Source: Nocardia vaccinii NBRC 15922 (GTDB taxonomy: Bacteria > Actinomycetota > Actinomycetes > Mycobacteriales > Mycobacteriaceae). From it: a stretch of 64,000 nt of DNA. The notes beneath the pieces were generated by a model. That model made no database searches. It had not been told where the DNA came from and was given only the letters and a program-made list of their open reading frames with translations. Made by a program: the position numbers and the translations under genes. How positions within the stretch are numbered: position 1 is the stretch's first letter; the number at the start of each line of letters is the position of its first letter. The stretch is taken from the NCBI RefSeq assembly GCF_001613305.1, contig NZ_BDCC01000012.1, forward strand, positions 248,001 to 312,000. The letters run 5' to 3'. Below are positions 23,343-32,509 of this stretch, one piece after another.

Positions 23343-24470
23343 TCATGACTGCTGGGTGGTGCAGATGTGTCCCATTCCGTCGAGTACGCGCCGCACGGGT
23401 TCGGGCAGGGCCGCGCTCTCGACGATCCGCCGGGCCTCGCCGATCCGGTCGCCGATCATCGCCTCGATTCGGTCGGTCGCTCCGGAGGCGGTGATCAGTG
23501 CCCGCAGTCGCTCGGTAGCGTCGGCGTCGACGATCGGTGCGGACAGCAATGTATCGAGTTCGCGGCGGGCGGCTGGTTCGGCGAGCTGCTGGGCGGCGAT
23601 CACCACGGTGGTGGCCTTGTGCTGGGTCAGATCCCCGTCACCGGGTTTGCCGGTGGCGTCGGCGGTCCCGAATACGCCCAGCAGGTCGTCGCGCATCTGG
23701 AACGCCTCGCCCACCACACGTCCGTACCGACTCAACGCCGACAGGAGGGGCTCGTCGCATCCGGCCATCGCCGCACCGAGCTCGAGCGGGCGGCGCACGG
23801 TGTAGTTGCCGGATTTCGCTCGCGCCACCACCAACACCTGTCCGAAATCGGGCTCGGTGCGGACATCGTTGAGCAGATCGCCGAGCTGACCGACGGCGAG
23901 CTCGATGCGCATCGCGTCGAATCGAGGCCACACCCGCTCCAGGCTGTCGGGGTGAATTCCGCTGTCGCGCAGCATCTTGTCGGCCCACACCAGGCAGATA
24001 TCGCCGAGCAGTACGGCCGCCGACTCGCCGAACCGTGCGGGGTCGCCCGGCATCCGCCGGGCCCGGTGCGCCTCGGCGAAGGCGATCTGGCCGGTCGGTG
24101 CGCCGCGGCGGAGGGCCGATTCGTCCATCACATCGTCCTGGATCATCGCGAAGGCGTGGACCAGTTCCAGCGCGGCGGCGGCCCGCAGGGCGGCGGCATC
24201 GGGTGCTTCGCCGCACAACCAGCCGATGTACATGAAGGTCGAGCGCAGACATTTGCCGCCCGCCACGTACCGGCGCGCGATGTCGTCGACAGCGATGCCG
24301 CGCACGGAGCCGATCCGGTTCCGGCGCAGGAATGTATCCAGCTCGGTCAGAACACGGTCTCGCACGGCCGCGCGCCAGCGCGCGACCCCTTCCGTCGTAT
24401 TCACCGAGTGGTCGGCGAGAATCGTTGCGGGGGAATGTAATCGGTGCAGTTTTTCGATGGTGGCGGTCAC
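23343..24470 (-). CDS. crtE: Geranylgeranyl diphosphate synthase
   Basis: 375 aa trans-prenyltransferase that builds GGPP for carotenoids. The first Asp-rich motif is QDDVMD (111-116). The second region reads MRDDLLGVFG, so the usual last Asp of DDxxD is Gly, which is common in this group. Lys and Arg of GGKCLR and ALRRGAPT bind diphosphate. GTG 24470 is preceded by AGGAG at five bases. First gene of the crtEIB operon; tandem 11-bp repeats lie 130 bp upstream. Confidence 0.93.
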   Translation of the reverse strand: MTATIEKLHRLHSPATILADHSVNTTEGVARWRAAVRDRVLTELDTFLRRNRIGSVRGIAVDDIARRYVAGGKCLRSTFMYIGWLCGEAPDAAALRAAAALELVHAFAMIQDDVMDESALRRGAPTGQIAFAEAHRARRMPGDPARFGESAAVLLGDICLVWADKMLRDSGIHPDSLERVWPRFDAMRIELAVGQLGDLLNDVRTEPDFGQVLVVARAKSGNYTVRRPLELGAAMAGCDEPLLSALSRYGRVVGEAFQMRDDLLGVFGTADATGKPGDGDLTQHKATTVVIAAQQLAEPAARRELDTLLSAPIVDADATERLRALITASGATDRIEAMIGDRIGEARRIVESAALPEPVRRVLDGMGHICTTQQS

Positions 24471-24600
24471 GTCCACTCCTCGGTTCGGCGATGCGACGCT
24501 GTGGGTGCCAGTTGGACCTTTGAGGCAGGGAGCGGGGCGAGGGCCGCATACTTCGGCGCGTCCAGGGTTCCTCCCTCGAAGGTCCGAGCTCAAGACTACA

Positions 24601-24622
24601 GCAAACGATGCATGAATGATGC
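24601..24622 (-). promoter_or_regulatory. Tandem 11-bp repeats upstream of crtE, LitR/CarH-type operator
   Basis: Read on the crtE strand the site is GCATCATTCAT directly followed by GCATCGTTTGC, an 11-bp register identical to the sites at 19151 and 24763. A TAGTCT hexamer a few bases downstream may be the -10 element. Confidence 0.65.
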
Positions 24623-24762
24623 ACCACCATCGGGATTAATCCGCTACGGCGAGCGATGCGAGTCGGGAACACCTGTACCGGAAACCGTTTTCAACTGCGA
24701 GTTCATGTCGACACATGCCGGTCGGTGGGCCATACCGACGATCTGCGTCGATAATCGGAAAC

Positions 24763-24784
24763 GCATCGCTTATGCATCGAATTG
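24763..24784 (+). promoter_or_regulatory. Tandem 11-bp repeats upstream of the secreted-protein gene
   Basis: GCATCGCTTAT followed by GCATCGAATTG, 43 bp before the start at 24827. They overlap the likely -35 region of a promoter whose -10 may be TACCAT at 24790. Same motif and 11-bp spacing as the crtE and regulator sites. Confidence 0.65.
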
Positions 24785-24826
24785 TGGGGTACCATCGCTG
24801 GGAAGAACCAACCAGAGGAGGCCCCG

Positions 24827-25327
24827 ATGTTCCGTTCTTCCGCGCGTCACGCACTGTGCGCCCTCGCCGCCGGCGGTGGTATCGCACTGATGTCCGCCAC
24901 ATTGCCGGCCGCGCCGGCACTGGCGGACTCCACCAGCGCCTGCCCGGCGCCGGGCGCCGGCTCGGTCACCGACACGAGCGCCGATTCCGCCTGTTCGGCC
25001 GCCAGTGCCGGAGGTAGCGCGGCGGCCGCCTACGGGATCAACGGTACGGCCACCGCCAATGCCGGGCCGACAAGCTTGTCGCTGGCCATCGCGCAGGGCG
25101 GCGGGGTCGCCCGGTCCACCTCGGCACCGATGTCCGGTCCCGCGGCCATCGCGGTCGGCCCCGGCGCGCACGCCGATCTGACCGGCGTGCGGCCGGGCCT
25201 CGCCCTCGGCATCGCCGGACCGGGTGCCACGGTCTCGGTGTCGGGCGTCGGTAGACCGGTGTGTACCGGCGGGCCGGGTTTCGCGGGCGACTTCCAGACC
25301 CTGCAGGGCTGTCTGTCCATGCCCTGA
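24827..25327 (+). CDS. Small secreted Ala/Gly/Ser-rich protein
   Basis: 166 aa with a Sec signal peptide (HALCALAAGGGIALMSATLP, cleavage near ALA-DS). The mature protein is low in charge, Gly/Ala/Thr-rich, with four to five Cys (SACPAPG, SACSAASAG, RPVCTGG, QGCLSMP) that may pair outside the cell. A strong GAGGAGG precedes ATG 24827. No function can be assigned. Because it shares the LitR-type repeats it may be expressed with carotenoids. Confidence 0.75.
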   Translation: MFRSSARHALCALAAGGGIALMSATLPAAPALADSTSACPAPGAGSVTDTSADSACSAASAGGSAAAAYGINGTATANAGPTSLSLAIAQGGGVARSTSAPMSGPAAIAVGPGAHADLTGVRPGLALGIAGPGATVSVSGVGRPVCTGGPGFAGDFQTLQGCLSMP

Positions 25328-25478
25328 CGTCGACGTCACAAGCATCCGGCGTGGCGTACCGGAGTGATCCGCCCCGAGACGGGAGCGAACCGCGCATCGG
25401 CGCGTAGTCTCGAATGCGGCAACCCGCCGGCGAGTGTGTCTGGTCGTGCCGGCTTCCCTCGAAGCCCCGGGAGTCGAT

Positions 25479-26873
25479 GTGGATCCACTGACCGAGGAAT
25501 TGCGCCGCGACCGCTCTGATCGGGCGAGCTCCGTCGCCGCCACACTGAGGGCACGAGATATCGACGTCGTAGCGGTCACCTGGGTCGACACCAGTGGCAT
25601 CGTCCGGATGAAAGCTGTTCCGGTGGAACGTTTCTCGCATGCCGCCGCATGGGGCATCGGCGCCTCTCCGGTCTTCGACGCCTTCCTGGTCGACGACTCC
25701 ATCCTGACCGAGCACGTCGCGGGCGGTCCCACCGGCGATCTGCGGCTGTACCCCGATGTCGAGCGGGTGACCGCGTTCGCCGCCCTCCCGGGCTGGGCGT
25801 GGGCGCCCGCGGACCGCTACACCCAGAACGGCACGCCGCACCCGCGCGATCCCCGGTTGCTGCTACGCCGCCTCGTCGGCGAACTGGCCGACGACGGCTA
25901 CGAGTTGCGCACCGCGATCGAGTTCGAATGGACAGTGTCGCGCCCCGACCCGCTCGACCCCGATGCGTTTCGCCCCGCCACCTCGGCGCCCGCCTACGGC
26001 ATGGCCCGAGTGAGCGAACTGGCTCCATATCTGCGCGAGGTGGTGTCGAGGTTGCGCGACAGCGGCATCGCCGTCGAGCAGATACATCCCGAATACGAGG
26101 TGGGCCAGTTCGAATTATCTGTTGCCGCAAGCAATCCCGTCGACACGGCGGACACCGCGGTCCTCGTGCGCGAGACCATCCGGGCGGTGAGCGGCGCGCA
26201 CGGATTGCGGGCCACGTTCAGTCCGATGGTCGTGCCCGGCGATGTCGGCAACGGCGGCCATGTTCACCTGAGTCTGTGGCGCGAGGGCATGAACCGAATG
26301 TACGGCGGCCCAGGGCCTTCCGGTATCGGCCGGGAGGGGGAGAACTTCGCCGCGGGGATCTTGGACCACCTGCCCGCACTGCTGGCCCTGGGCTGCCCGG
26401 CAGTGGTGAGCTATCTACGGCTGCGGCCCAGTTGCTGGGCCGGCGTCTTCCGATGCTGGGGGTTGGAGAATCGGGAGGCCGCCCTGCGCTACGTCACCGG
26501 CAGCGAGGGGGAACGCGAGCACGCGGCCAATATCGAGATCAAGACGTTCGATGCCGCCGCCAACCCCTACCTGGCTTCGGCGGGCCTGCTGGCGGCGGGC
26601 CGCGCGGGCCTGCGGACGGGCGCGACCCTGCCCGAGCCCGTAGCCGGGGACCCGGCCCGGCTGGACTCCGGCATCCGAGCCGCGCGGGGCATCACACCGT
26701 TGCCGACCACGCTCGCGGAGGCGGTGGCGGCATTCGACTCCGATGACGTGCTGTGCGCGGCCTTCGGCGACGAACTCGCCGACACCATCAGCAGTGTCCG
26801 GCGCGGTGAGATCGCGCTGTTCGCCGACGCCACCCCCGAACAGATCGCCGATGCCTCCCGGTGGAGGTACTGA
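25479..26873 (+). CDS. Glutamine synthetase-family protein
   Basis: About 464 aa, catalytic-domain type. Motifs: AIEFEWTV (first metal Glu), EYEVGQFEL (metal Glu pair), GNGGHVHLSLW (ATP/glutamate loop with His), then REAALRYVTG and IEIKTFDAAANPYLA near the end. The N-terminal beta-grasp is short (DVVAVTWVDTSGIVRMKAVP). It lacks the adenylylation-site region of GlnA and resembles gamma-glutamylpolyamine or other gamma-glutamyl ligases. GTG 25479 has GGGAG upstream; GTG 25434 is the alternative. The methyltransferase follows closely. Confidence 0.85.
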   Translation: MDPLTEELRRDRSDRASSVAATLRARDIDVVAVTWVDTSGIVRMKAVPVERFSHAAAWGIGASPVFDAFLVDDSILTEHVAGGPTGDLRLYPDVERVTAFAALPGWAWAPADRYTQNGTPHPRDPRLLLRRLVGELADDGYELRTAIEFEWTVSRPDPLDPDAFRPATSAPAYGMARVSELAPYLREVVSRLRDSGIAVEQIHPEYEVGQFELSVAASNPVDTADTAVLVRETIRAVSGAHGLRATFSPMVVPGDVGNGGHVHLSLWREGMNRMYGGPGPSGIGREGENFAAGILDHLPALLALGCPAVVSYLRLRPSCWAGVFRCWGLENREAALRYVTGSEGEREHAANIEIKTFDAAANPYLASAGLLAAGRAGLRTGATLPEPVAGDPARLDSGIRAARGITPLPTTLAEAVAAFDSDDVLCAAFGDELADTISSVRRGEIALFADATPEQIADASRWRY

Positions 26874-26911
26874 TCCTGCTGTTCGACCGAGCGCGGGAGC
26901 ATACTGGCGGG

Positions 26912-27718
26912 GTGAGCGATCAACGAGGCGTGCCGTCCTTCCACATCGACCAAATCGACCATCCGGAGCAGGACCTGATCGTCCGAATACTCGACGACCA
27001 GGCCGCTCTGCCGGGTGTGGTGCGGATGCGCGAGTGGGCGCGTGCCGCATTGGCCCTCCAACCCGGCGAAACGGCTCTGGACCTGGGTTCCGGAACCGGA
27101 ACCGAGGTGGTGGAACTGGCCGCTCTGGTGGGCGATGCCGGCCGGGCCATCGGTATCGATCCGAATCCGGCGATGCTCGCCGCGGCGCGCGAGCGCACCG
27201 CGGATGTGAAGGCCGAATTCCTCGAGGGATCGGCCTACGATCTGCCGCTGCCGGACGCATCCGTCGACGCGGTTCGCTGTGAGCGGGTCTATCAGCACCT
27301 GGACGATCCCGCGAAGGCCACCGCCGAGATCGCGCGGGTGCTGCGACCGGGCGGACGAGTGGTGCTGATCGACAGCGACTGGTCCACCGCGATCTTCCAC
27401 CCCGGCGATCCGGAGCTCATCGCCGCGTTGCAGCACCGGATGGCGGCCAACAGTCCGAATCGCAACTCCGGCAGGCGTTTACGCGGCCAACTGGTCGAGG
27501 CGGGCCTGGTGATCGACGATATCGGGTCCGAGGCCGTGATCTGGGAACCGGAGTCGGTACTCGCGATGTGCGCCGCGATCACCGAACGGGGTGTTGCCGA
27601 CGGATCGATCACCGCTGCCCAGCGCGACCGCGTCCTCGCCGATATCGAGCACGGCGCGAAAACCGGCGACTATCACTTCTCGGTGACCATGTTCGCGGTG
27701 GTGGCGCACAAACCCTGA
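26912..27718 (+). CDS. SAM-dependent class I methyltransferase
   Basis: 268 aa. Motif I LDLGSGTGTEVVEL (around residue 59), the acidic strand IGIDPNP and the post-motif LRPGGRVVLID are clear. A family of UbiE/MenG-like enzymes acting on small molecules; substrate unknown. GTG 26912 is preferred; an upstream GTG at 26861 would overlap the glutamine synthetase-like gene. Probably co-transcribed with it. Confidence 0.85.
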   Translation: MSDQRGVPSFHIDQIDHPEQDLIVRILDDQAALPGVVRMREWARAALALQPGETALDLGSGTGTEVVELAALVGDAGRAIGIDPNPAMLAAARERTADVKAEFLEGSAYDLPLPDASVDAVRCERVYQHLDDPAKATAEIARVLRPGGRVVLIDSDWSTAIFHPGDPELIAALQHRMAANSPNRNSGRRLRGQLVEAGLVIDDIGSEAVIWEPESVLAMCAAITERGVADGSITAAQRDRVLADIEHGAKTGDYHFSVTMFAVVAHKP

Positions 27719-27821
27719 TCCGCGCATTCGGCGCGCCCGGCCCATCGAAACCGGGCGGGACCGGTCATCCGAGCGAAGCAGCATCCGAGCGGGCCGAGCA
27801 GGTTACGAACGGGAGCACCGC

Positions 27822-29768
27822 ATGAACGATCATCCGGAACATACGCCCCGGGTTACGGCTTTTCCGCGGATCGACGACTACGCTTTCATCTCCGATTCCG
27901 AGGTCACCGCCCTCATCGCGCCCAGCGGCGCGATCGAGTGGATGTGCCTGCCCCGGATGGATTCGCCCAGCGTGTTCGGGGCCATCCTCGATCGGTCGGC
28001 CGGGTCGTTTCGCTTCGCTCCCGCCGACATCTCGACCCCGGCCGATCGCCGGTACCTCCCCGGGACGATGGTCATGGAGACGAGCTGGCGCAGTGGCGAA
28101 GGGTGGGCGACCGTTCGTGATGTCCTGCTGGTCGGGCCCTGGCGACACCAGCAGCCCGGCCGCAGTGCGCACCGCCGCGCGCCCACCGACTACGACGCCG
28201 AACATATCCTGCTGCGCATCGTGCACTGCGAGACCGGCCAGATCCCGTTCGTTCTCGACTGCCACCCCGCCTTCGACTACGGCCGAACTCGCGCCGGGTG
28301 GGAATACCTGGACAGTTACCACCTCGCCCAGGCCGGCGCCGAGGGCGTCGATCTGCCGCTGCGGCTGACCACCGACCTGCGTCTGGGCATCGAGGGCGGC
28401 CGCGCGCTCGCTCGCACCCTGCTCAAGAGCGGCGACACCCGCTTCTGCGCGCTGTCGTGGGGAAGCCGGGCGGCTCCCGAAAACATCGAGGAGGCCCGCG
28501 AACGGCTGGTGCGGACCGTACACCACTGGCGGCACTGGCTGGCCGGCGGACGGTTTCCGGACCACCCGTGGAGCGCCCAACTCACCCGCAGCGCCCTGAC
28601 CCTCAAGGGCCTGACCTTCGCCCCGACCGGCGCCATCGTCGCCGCACCCACTACGTCACTACCGGAAACCCCTGGCGGAGAACGCAATTGGGACTATAGA
28701 TACATGTGGATCCGAGACTCGGCCTTCGCGCTGTGGGGTCTGTACACCCTGGGCTTCAACTGGGAGGCAAACGACTACTTCTCGCACATCATCAATCTGG
28801 CCGAGGGCGACGAGGACATGCAGATCGTCTACGGCATCGGCGGCGAAACCGACCTGCGCGAGCAGACACTGGACAACCTTCGCGGTTACGAGAATGCCGC
28901 CCCGGTACGGATCGGCAACGATGCCTATCGCCAACGCCAGCACGACGTCTGGGGCGCGGCGCTGGACGCGGTCTACCTCTACGCCCGTCATCAGGACCAG
29001 ATCGACGCGCGTACCTGGCCGCTGCTGCGGTGGGCGGTCAAAAGTGCGCTCGCGGTATGGTCCGAACCCGATCACGGCATATGGGAAGTGCGTGGAAAGC
29101 CGCAACACTTCACCTCCAGCAAAGTCATGTGCTGGGTCGCCGCCGACCGCGGCGCGCGCCTGGCTCGGATTCACCAGGATTTTCAACGGGCTGCCCGCTG
29201 GCAACAGGCGGCGGCGGACATCCGGGCCGACATCTGCGCCAACGCGGTCGACTCGCGGGGTGTCTTCACCCAGTACTACGGCGGCACCGCGCTGGACGCC
29301 TCGACGCTGCTCATCCCGCTGGTTCGCTTCCTGCCTCCCGAGGACGAACGGGTGCGCAAAACTGTGCTCGCCATCGCCGACGAACTCACCAGCGACGGAC
29401 TCGTCCTGCGCTACCGCACCGACGAAACCGATGACGGATGTACCGGGGAGGAAGGCACTTTCACGATCTGCTCGTTCTGGCTCGTGTCCGCACTATCGGA
29501 AATCGGCGAGAAGCACCGGGCCAAGCAGTTGTGCGAGCGACTCCTCGGCTACGCCAGCCCGCTGGGCCTCTACGCCGAGGAGATCGCCCCGCGGACCGGC
29601 CGGCACTGGGGCAATTATCCCCAGGCGTTCACTCACCTCGCCCTGATCAACGCCGTCATGCACGTGATCAGGGACGAACAGATCGAGTTGCGCACCGCGC
29701 TCGGCGGAGAATCCATCGCGCCTCGCCTGGACGATGCCACGTTCACCGGCGGATACATCCACATCTGA
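27822..29768 (+). CDS. treH: GH15-family trehalase (Rv2402-like)
   Basis: 648 aa, the size of mycobacterial GH15 trehalase. N-terminal beta-sandwich (ISDSEVTALIAPSGAIEWMCLP, DSPSVFGAILD), then an (alpha/alpha)6 barrel with GGERNWDYRYMWIRDSAF, IGNDAYRQRQHDVWG and the general acid/base region EEGTFTICSFWLV. A GNYPQAFTHLALINA end is typical. It hydrolyses trehalose to glucose in the cytoplasm; a related alpha-glucosidase role cannot be excluded. ATG 27822 has GGGAG upstream. Confidence 0.88.
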   Translation: MNDHPEHTPRVTAFPRIDDYAFISDSEVTALIAPSGAIEWMCLPRMDSPSVFGAILDRSAGSFRFAPADISTPADRRYLPGTMVMETSWRSGEGWATVRDVLLVGPWRHQQPGRSAHRRAPTDYDAEHILLRIVHCETGQIPFVLDCHPAFDYGRTRAGWEYLDSYHLAQAGAEGVDLPLRLTTDLRLGIEGGRALARTLLKSGDTRFCALSWGSRAAPENIEEARERLVRTVHHWRHWLAGGRFPDHPWSAQLTRSALTLKGLTFAPTGAIVAAPTTSLPETPGGERNWDYRYMWIRDSAFALWGLYTLGFNWEANDYFSHIINLAEGDEDMQIVYGIGGETDLREQTLDNLRGYENAAPVRIGNDAYRQRQHDVWGAALDAVYLYARHQDQIDARTWPLLRWAVKSALAVWSEPDHGIWEVRGKPQHFTSSKVMCWVAADRGARLARIHQDFQRAARWQQAAADIRADICANAVDSRGVFTQYYGGTALDASTLLIPLVRFLPPEDERVRKTVLAIADELTSDGLVLRYRTDETDDGCTGEEGTFTICSFWLVSALSEIGEKHRAKQLCERLLGYASPLGLYAEEIAPRTGRHWGNYPQAFTHLALINAVMHVIRDEQIELRTALGGESIAPRLDDATFTGGYIHI

Positions 29769-29846
29769 GCACGCCCGATGCCGGGCCCGCTGTTATCCGC
29801 TCGCGGCCGAGAACCTTTCGGGCGCTGGATATCTCACCGTCGGCCG

Positions 29847-30542
29847 CTACGGCACCAGCGGACCGGACAACGCGCGCTCACCGGCGGCGCGGTCGCCCGA
29901 CCATGTGAACGCGGGGTCGGAGAGAGGCTTGCGCCCCCACAGCGCGAGGAGCAGATCCGCGGCGGCGCCGGACAGTTGGGCAGCCGGTTCGGCGGGGCCG
30001 TAGATCCAGCTGCCCCCGGTGTCGGTGGCATGAATGCGAATCGCCGTATCCGGCTCGGTAGCCAAGGCGCGCTTGATCATTCGAGGCGCGAAGAGTTCGA
30101 AAACCTCCGCGATGCCGTCGGCGGCCGGGTCCGGCGCGAACGGCGCGGGTGTGCCGAGGGCGTTCTGCCCGTCCCACAGGTGCATCAGCGTCTCGTGCAT
30201 CCGACGCCGCCGCCAGAAACCTACGGTGCGCGGCAGCTGGCTGGTGAAGGTCCAGGCCGGAGTCCGCGGATCTGCGGACAGCGCCGCGACGAGCGCGGAC
30301 GCGGTGTCGTCGAACCAGTCCCGCAACCGGACCGGATCCGTGGGCGCGGGTTCACCGTGGTGATCGCCCCGCCCCTCTCGCACGCCGATCACCACCCACA
30401 TATTGCCGTTGCCCAGGTGGTCGGCCAGATCGAGGAAAGTCCAGTCCCCGCAACTGGGCACGGGCGCGGACAGGTCCAACTCGGGGGTGATGAGCGCACC
30501 GAACTCGATCAGCTTTGCCCGCAACACGGCAAGGTGGTCCAT
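29847..30542 (-). CDS. Maleylpyruvate isomerase-family protein (mycothiol-dependent DinB fold)
   Basis: 231 aa. The pattern CGDWTFLDLADHLGNGN (residue ~31) and later RRRMHETLMHLWDGQNALG (~115) are the metal-binding parts of the TIGR03083-type family. The C-terminal domain (AIRIHATDTGGSW ... SGAAADLLLALWGR) is the SCP2-like part. Members may use mycothiol; the reaction here is unknown. ATG 30542 matches the family start. Confidence 0.85.
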   Translation of the reverse strand: MDHLAVLRAKLIEFGALITPELDLSAPVPSCGDWTFLDLADHLGNGNMWVVIGVREGRGDHHGEPAPTDPVRLRDWFDDTASALVAALSADPRTPAWTFTSQLPRTVGFWRRRRMHETLMHLWDGQNALGTPAPFAPDPAADGIAEVFELFAPRMIKRALATEPDTAIRIHATDTGGSWIYGPAEPAAQLSGAAADLLLALWGRKPLSDPAFTWSGDRAAGERALSGPLVP

Positions 30543-30919
30543 ACCGCTCACTGTATCCGCCACATCACAATCCCGCTCTCGACGAAACAACCGGGCCGAC
30601 AACCGGTTCTGGCGCGCAACGACGACTCTCGGTCAGGCCCTGCGCACCATCGGGAATCCACACGATCCGGCAACACACCGTGGCCGACGCCGACACCGGA
30701 TGCCTTGTCGGGACAGGTGATCAGAAGACAGCGATCGAGATCCCCGTTCATCGGCATGACCGCGCGGACCGCGAGAGCGCCTGTCGGCCAACGATTGTGA
30801 GGTGATCGATGCACGAGTGTGCGGCGATGCGGTGCGTTCGGATCGGAGCCGGGATCGGCGGTAAGCCTGCATATCGCTGGTTTCGGTTCGGTGTCGGTGC
30901 TCGATGGCACCATTGGCCC
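30543..30919. other. Intergenic region
   Basis: Separates two divergent genes. I see no supported gene, clear repeat or RNA in it. It should contain both promoters. Confidence 0.4.
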
Positions 30920-31375
30920 GTGACTACTTGGCATCAGTTCGAACAGGAGGCGTCGGAGCTCGCGGCACAGGTGAAGCTTCGATTCGAAGCACACGAGACC
31001 CATGTTCTGGCCACCCTGCGCAAGGATGGCAGTCCACGAGTCAGCGGTTCGGAGGTGGACTTCCGTGGGCCCGATCTGACATTCGGTTCGATGCTCGGCG
31101 CGGTGAAAGCCCGTGACCTGCAACGTGATGGCCGGTGTGCGATTCACGCTCACCCGTCCGATGGCGACGCCAAGGTAGCGGGCGTAGCCATCGAGGTCAC
31201 CGATGCCGACGGCAAGGCAGCGCTGACGACGGGAAGCGAACCGCCGGGCGATTTTCACGCCTTCCGGCTCGATCTCACCGAAGCGGTGCTCACCACGGTC
31301 GATCAGGAAGAGCAACTACTGATCGTGCAACTCTGGCGGCCGGGGCGCGGAGTCACCGTGACCCGCAGACGCTGA
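30920..31375 (+). CDS. Pyridoxamine 5'-phosphate oxidase-family protein
   Basis: 151 aa split-barrel protein: FEAHETHVLATLRKDGSPRVSGSEVDF, a phosphate-binding GAVKARDLQRDGRCAIHAHP and a variable C-terminal strand. Members bind flavin or F420. The chosen start is GTG 30920 because the family begins here; the frame is open to 30809. Monocistronic. Confidence 0.8.
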   Translation: MTTWHQFEQEASELAAQVKLRFEAHETHVLATLRKDGSPRVSGSEVDFRGPDLTFGSMLGAVKARDLQRDGRCAIHAHPSDGDAKVAGVAIEVTDADGKAALTTGSEPPGDFHAFRLDLTEAVLTTVDQEEQLLIVQLWRPGRGVTVTRRR

Positions 31376-31424
31376 GCCGCGGCCGGACGCGCTGTCCGCA
31401 GCGCCTGCGTATGCGCTCGGCCCG

Positions 31425-32315
31425 TCACGTGCTCTGCCTACCCGAATCGTCGATCACCCAGGCGGCGATTTGTACTCGGGAGTTGAATCCGAGCTTGGTG
31501 AGGATATGTTCGACGTGGCCCTGGGCGGTGCGTTGGGATATCACGAGTTTCGCGGCGATCTGCTTATTGCTCAAGCCCTGAGCGACCAGGTCGGCGACCT
31601 GTCGCTCGCGATTGGTCAAGAGATCGGCGGGGCGCGAGGCCGGAGCAGTGGTGACCTCCTTGCCGATCGCGAAGGTGACCGCGGCATCCATACCCATCGC
31701 CTGACCGCGCCGGAACGCGGTGACGAATTTTCTGCTACCGAGTGCGCGACTCGCTGTCTCCTTACATCTCCTGTGGAACAGCGAGGCGTCGGGAGAGACG
31801 ATCGTGGCACTGCCCTCGGCCGGCCACATGGTGTCGGTCGCCCCCATCAACACCGCGGCTCGTTCGGGATCGGCATCCGCCACAACCCATGCCAGGGATT
31901 GAAGAACGAACGATGCGGAAACCGGGCTGTTCAACTCGCTGATCAGACGCAGCGCGGTCTGCAGCAGCCGCTGCGCGCGGTCCCGATCGCCCTGTTGCCA
32001 AGCGGCCACACCCATTCCTCGAAGGGCGGCACTGCGATAGGCCATCTCGCCGGACGGTTCCGTATTCGGATGCCCCGTCAAACGACCCATAGCCCGCTGT
32101 TCACGCAGAAAACGCGCCCTGCTATCAGCATCCAAAACGCCGGTCGACACCTTCACCGCAACAATCCGATCCAAAGCAGGCTGCCAACACCGATACACCA
32201 CACCGAAACCACCACGACCGATCTCCACCGCATCCTCGAAACCCGCAGCCCCCAACTCCGCCGCGACAGGTGTCAGAACCTCACGACGCGTATGCAAAGC
32301 TTCATCATCATTCAT
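31425..32315 (-). pseudogene. PknK-like kinase/LuxR regulator with a large in-frame internal deletion
   Basis: 296 aa remain. Residues 1-84 are the start of a Ser/Thr kinase domain (EIGRGGFGVVYR, Lys55 in VAVKV, FLREQRAMGRLTGHPN). The sequence then jumps near position 32064 to helical repeats and a C-terminal LuxR HTH (LTNRERQVADLVAQGLSNKQIAAKL ..., residues ~233-290). PknK-type proteins are about 1100 aa with the catalytic loop, DFG and an AAA-like domain between these parts; all are missing. The frame is intact, so a short DNA-binding product may still be made. Confidence 0.8.
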
Positions 32316-32509
32316 CGGCCACTCGGGGCATCCTGCGACTCGGTGGACACCAGGCATCCTTTGCTCATCGTTCGCCACGCCCAGCCTATCGCCCGAAATC
32401 ACATATCCGCGCGGATAGCGGGATCGCGTCCGCGGACACCGTTTTCTCTCGGTCGAAAACCGTTGTTGCCCAAGGGAATCATCCGGGCCCGGGTACGTAG
32501 GATGTCCGG

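Noticed and set aside
21748..23805. Long plus-strand frame of 685 codons
   Set aside because: Antisense to crtI and part of crtE; composition is typical of a shadow frame.
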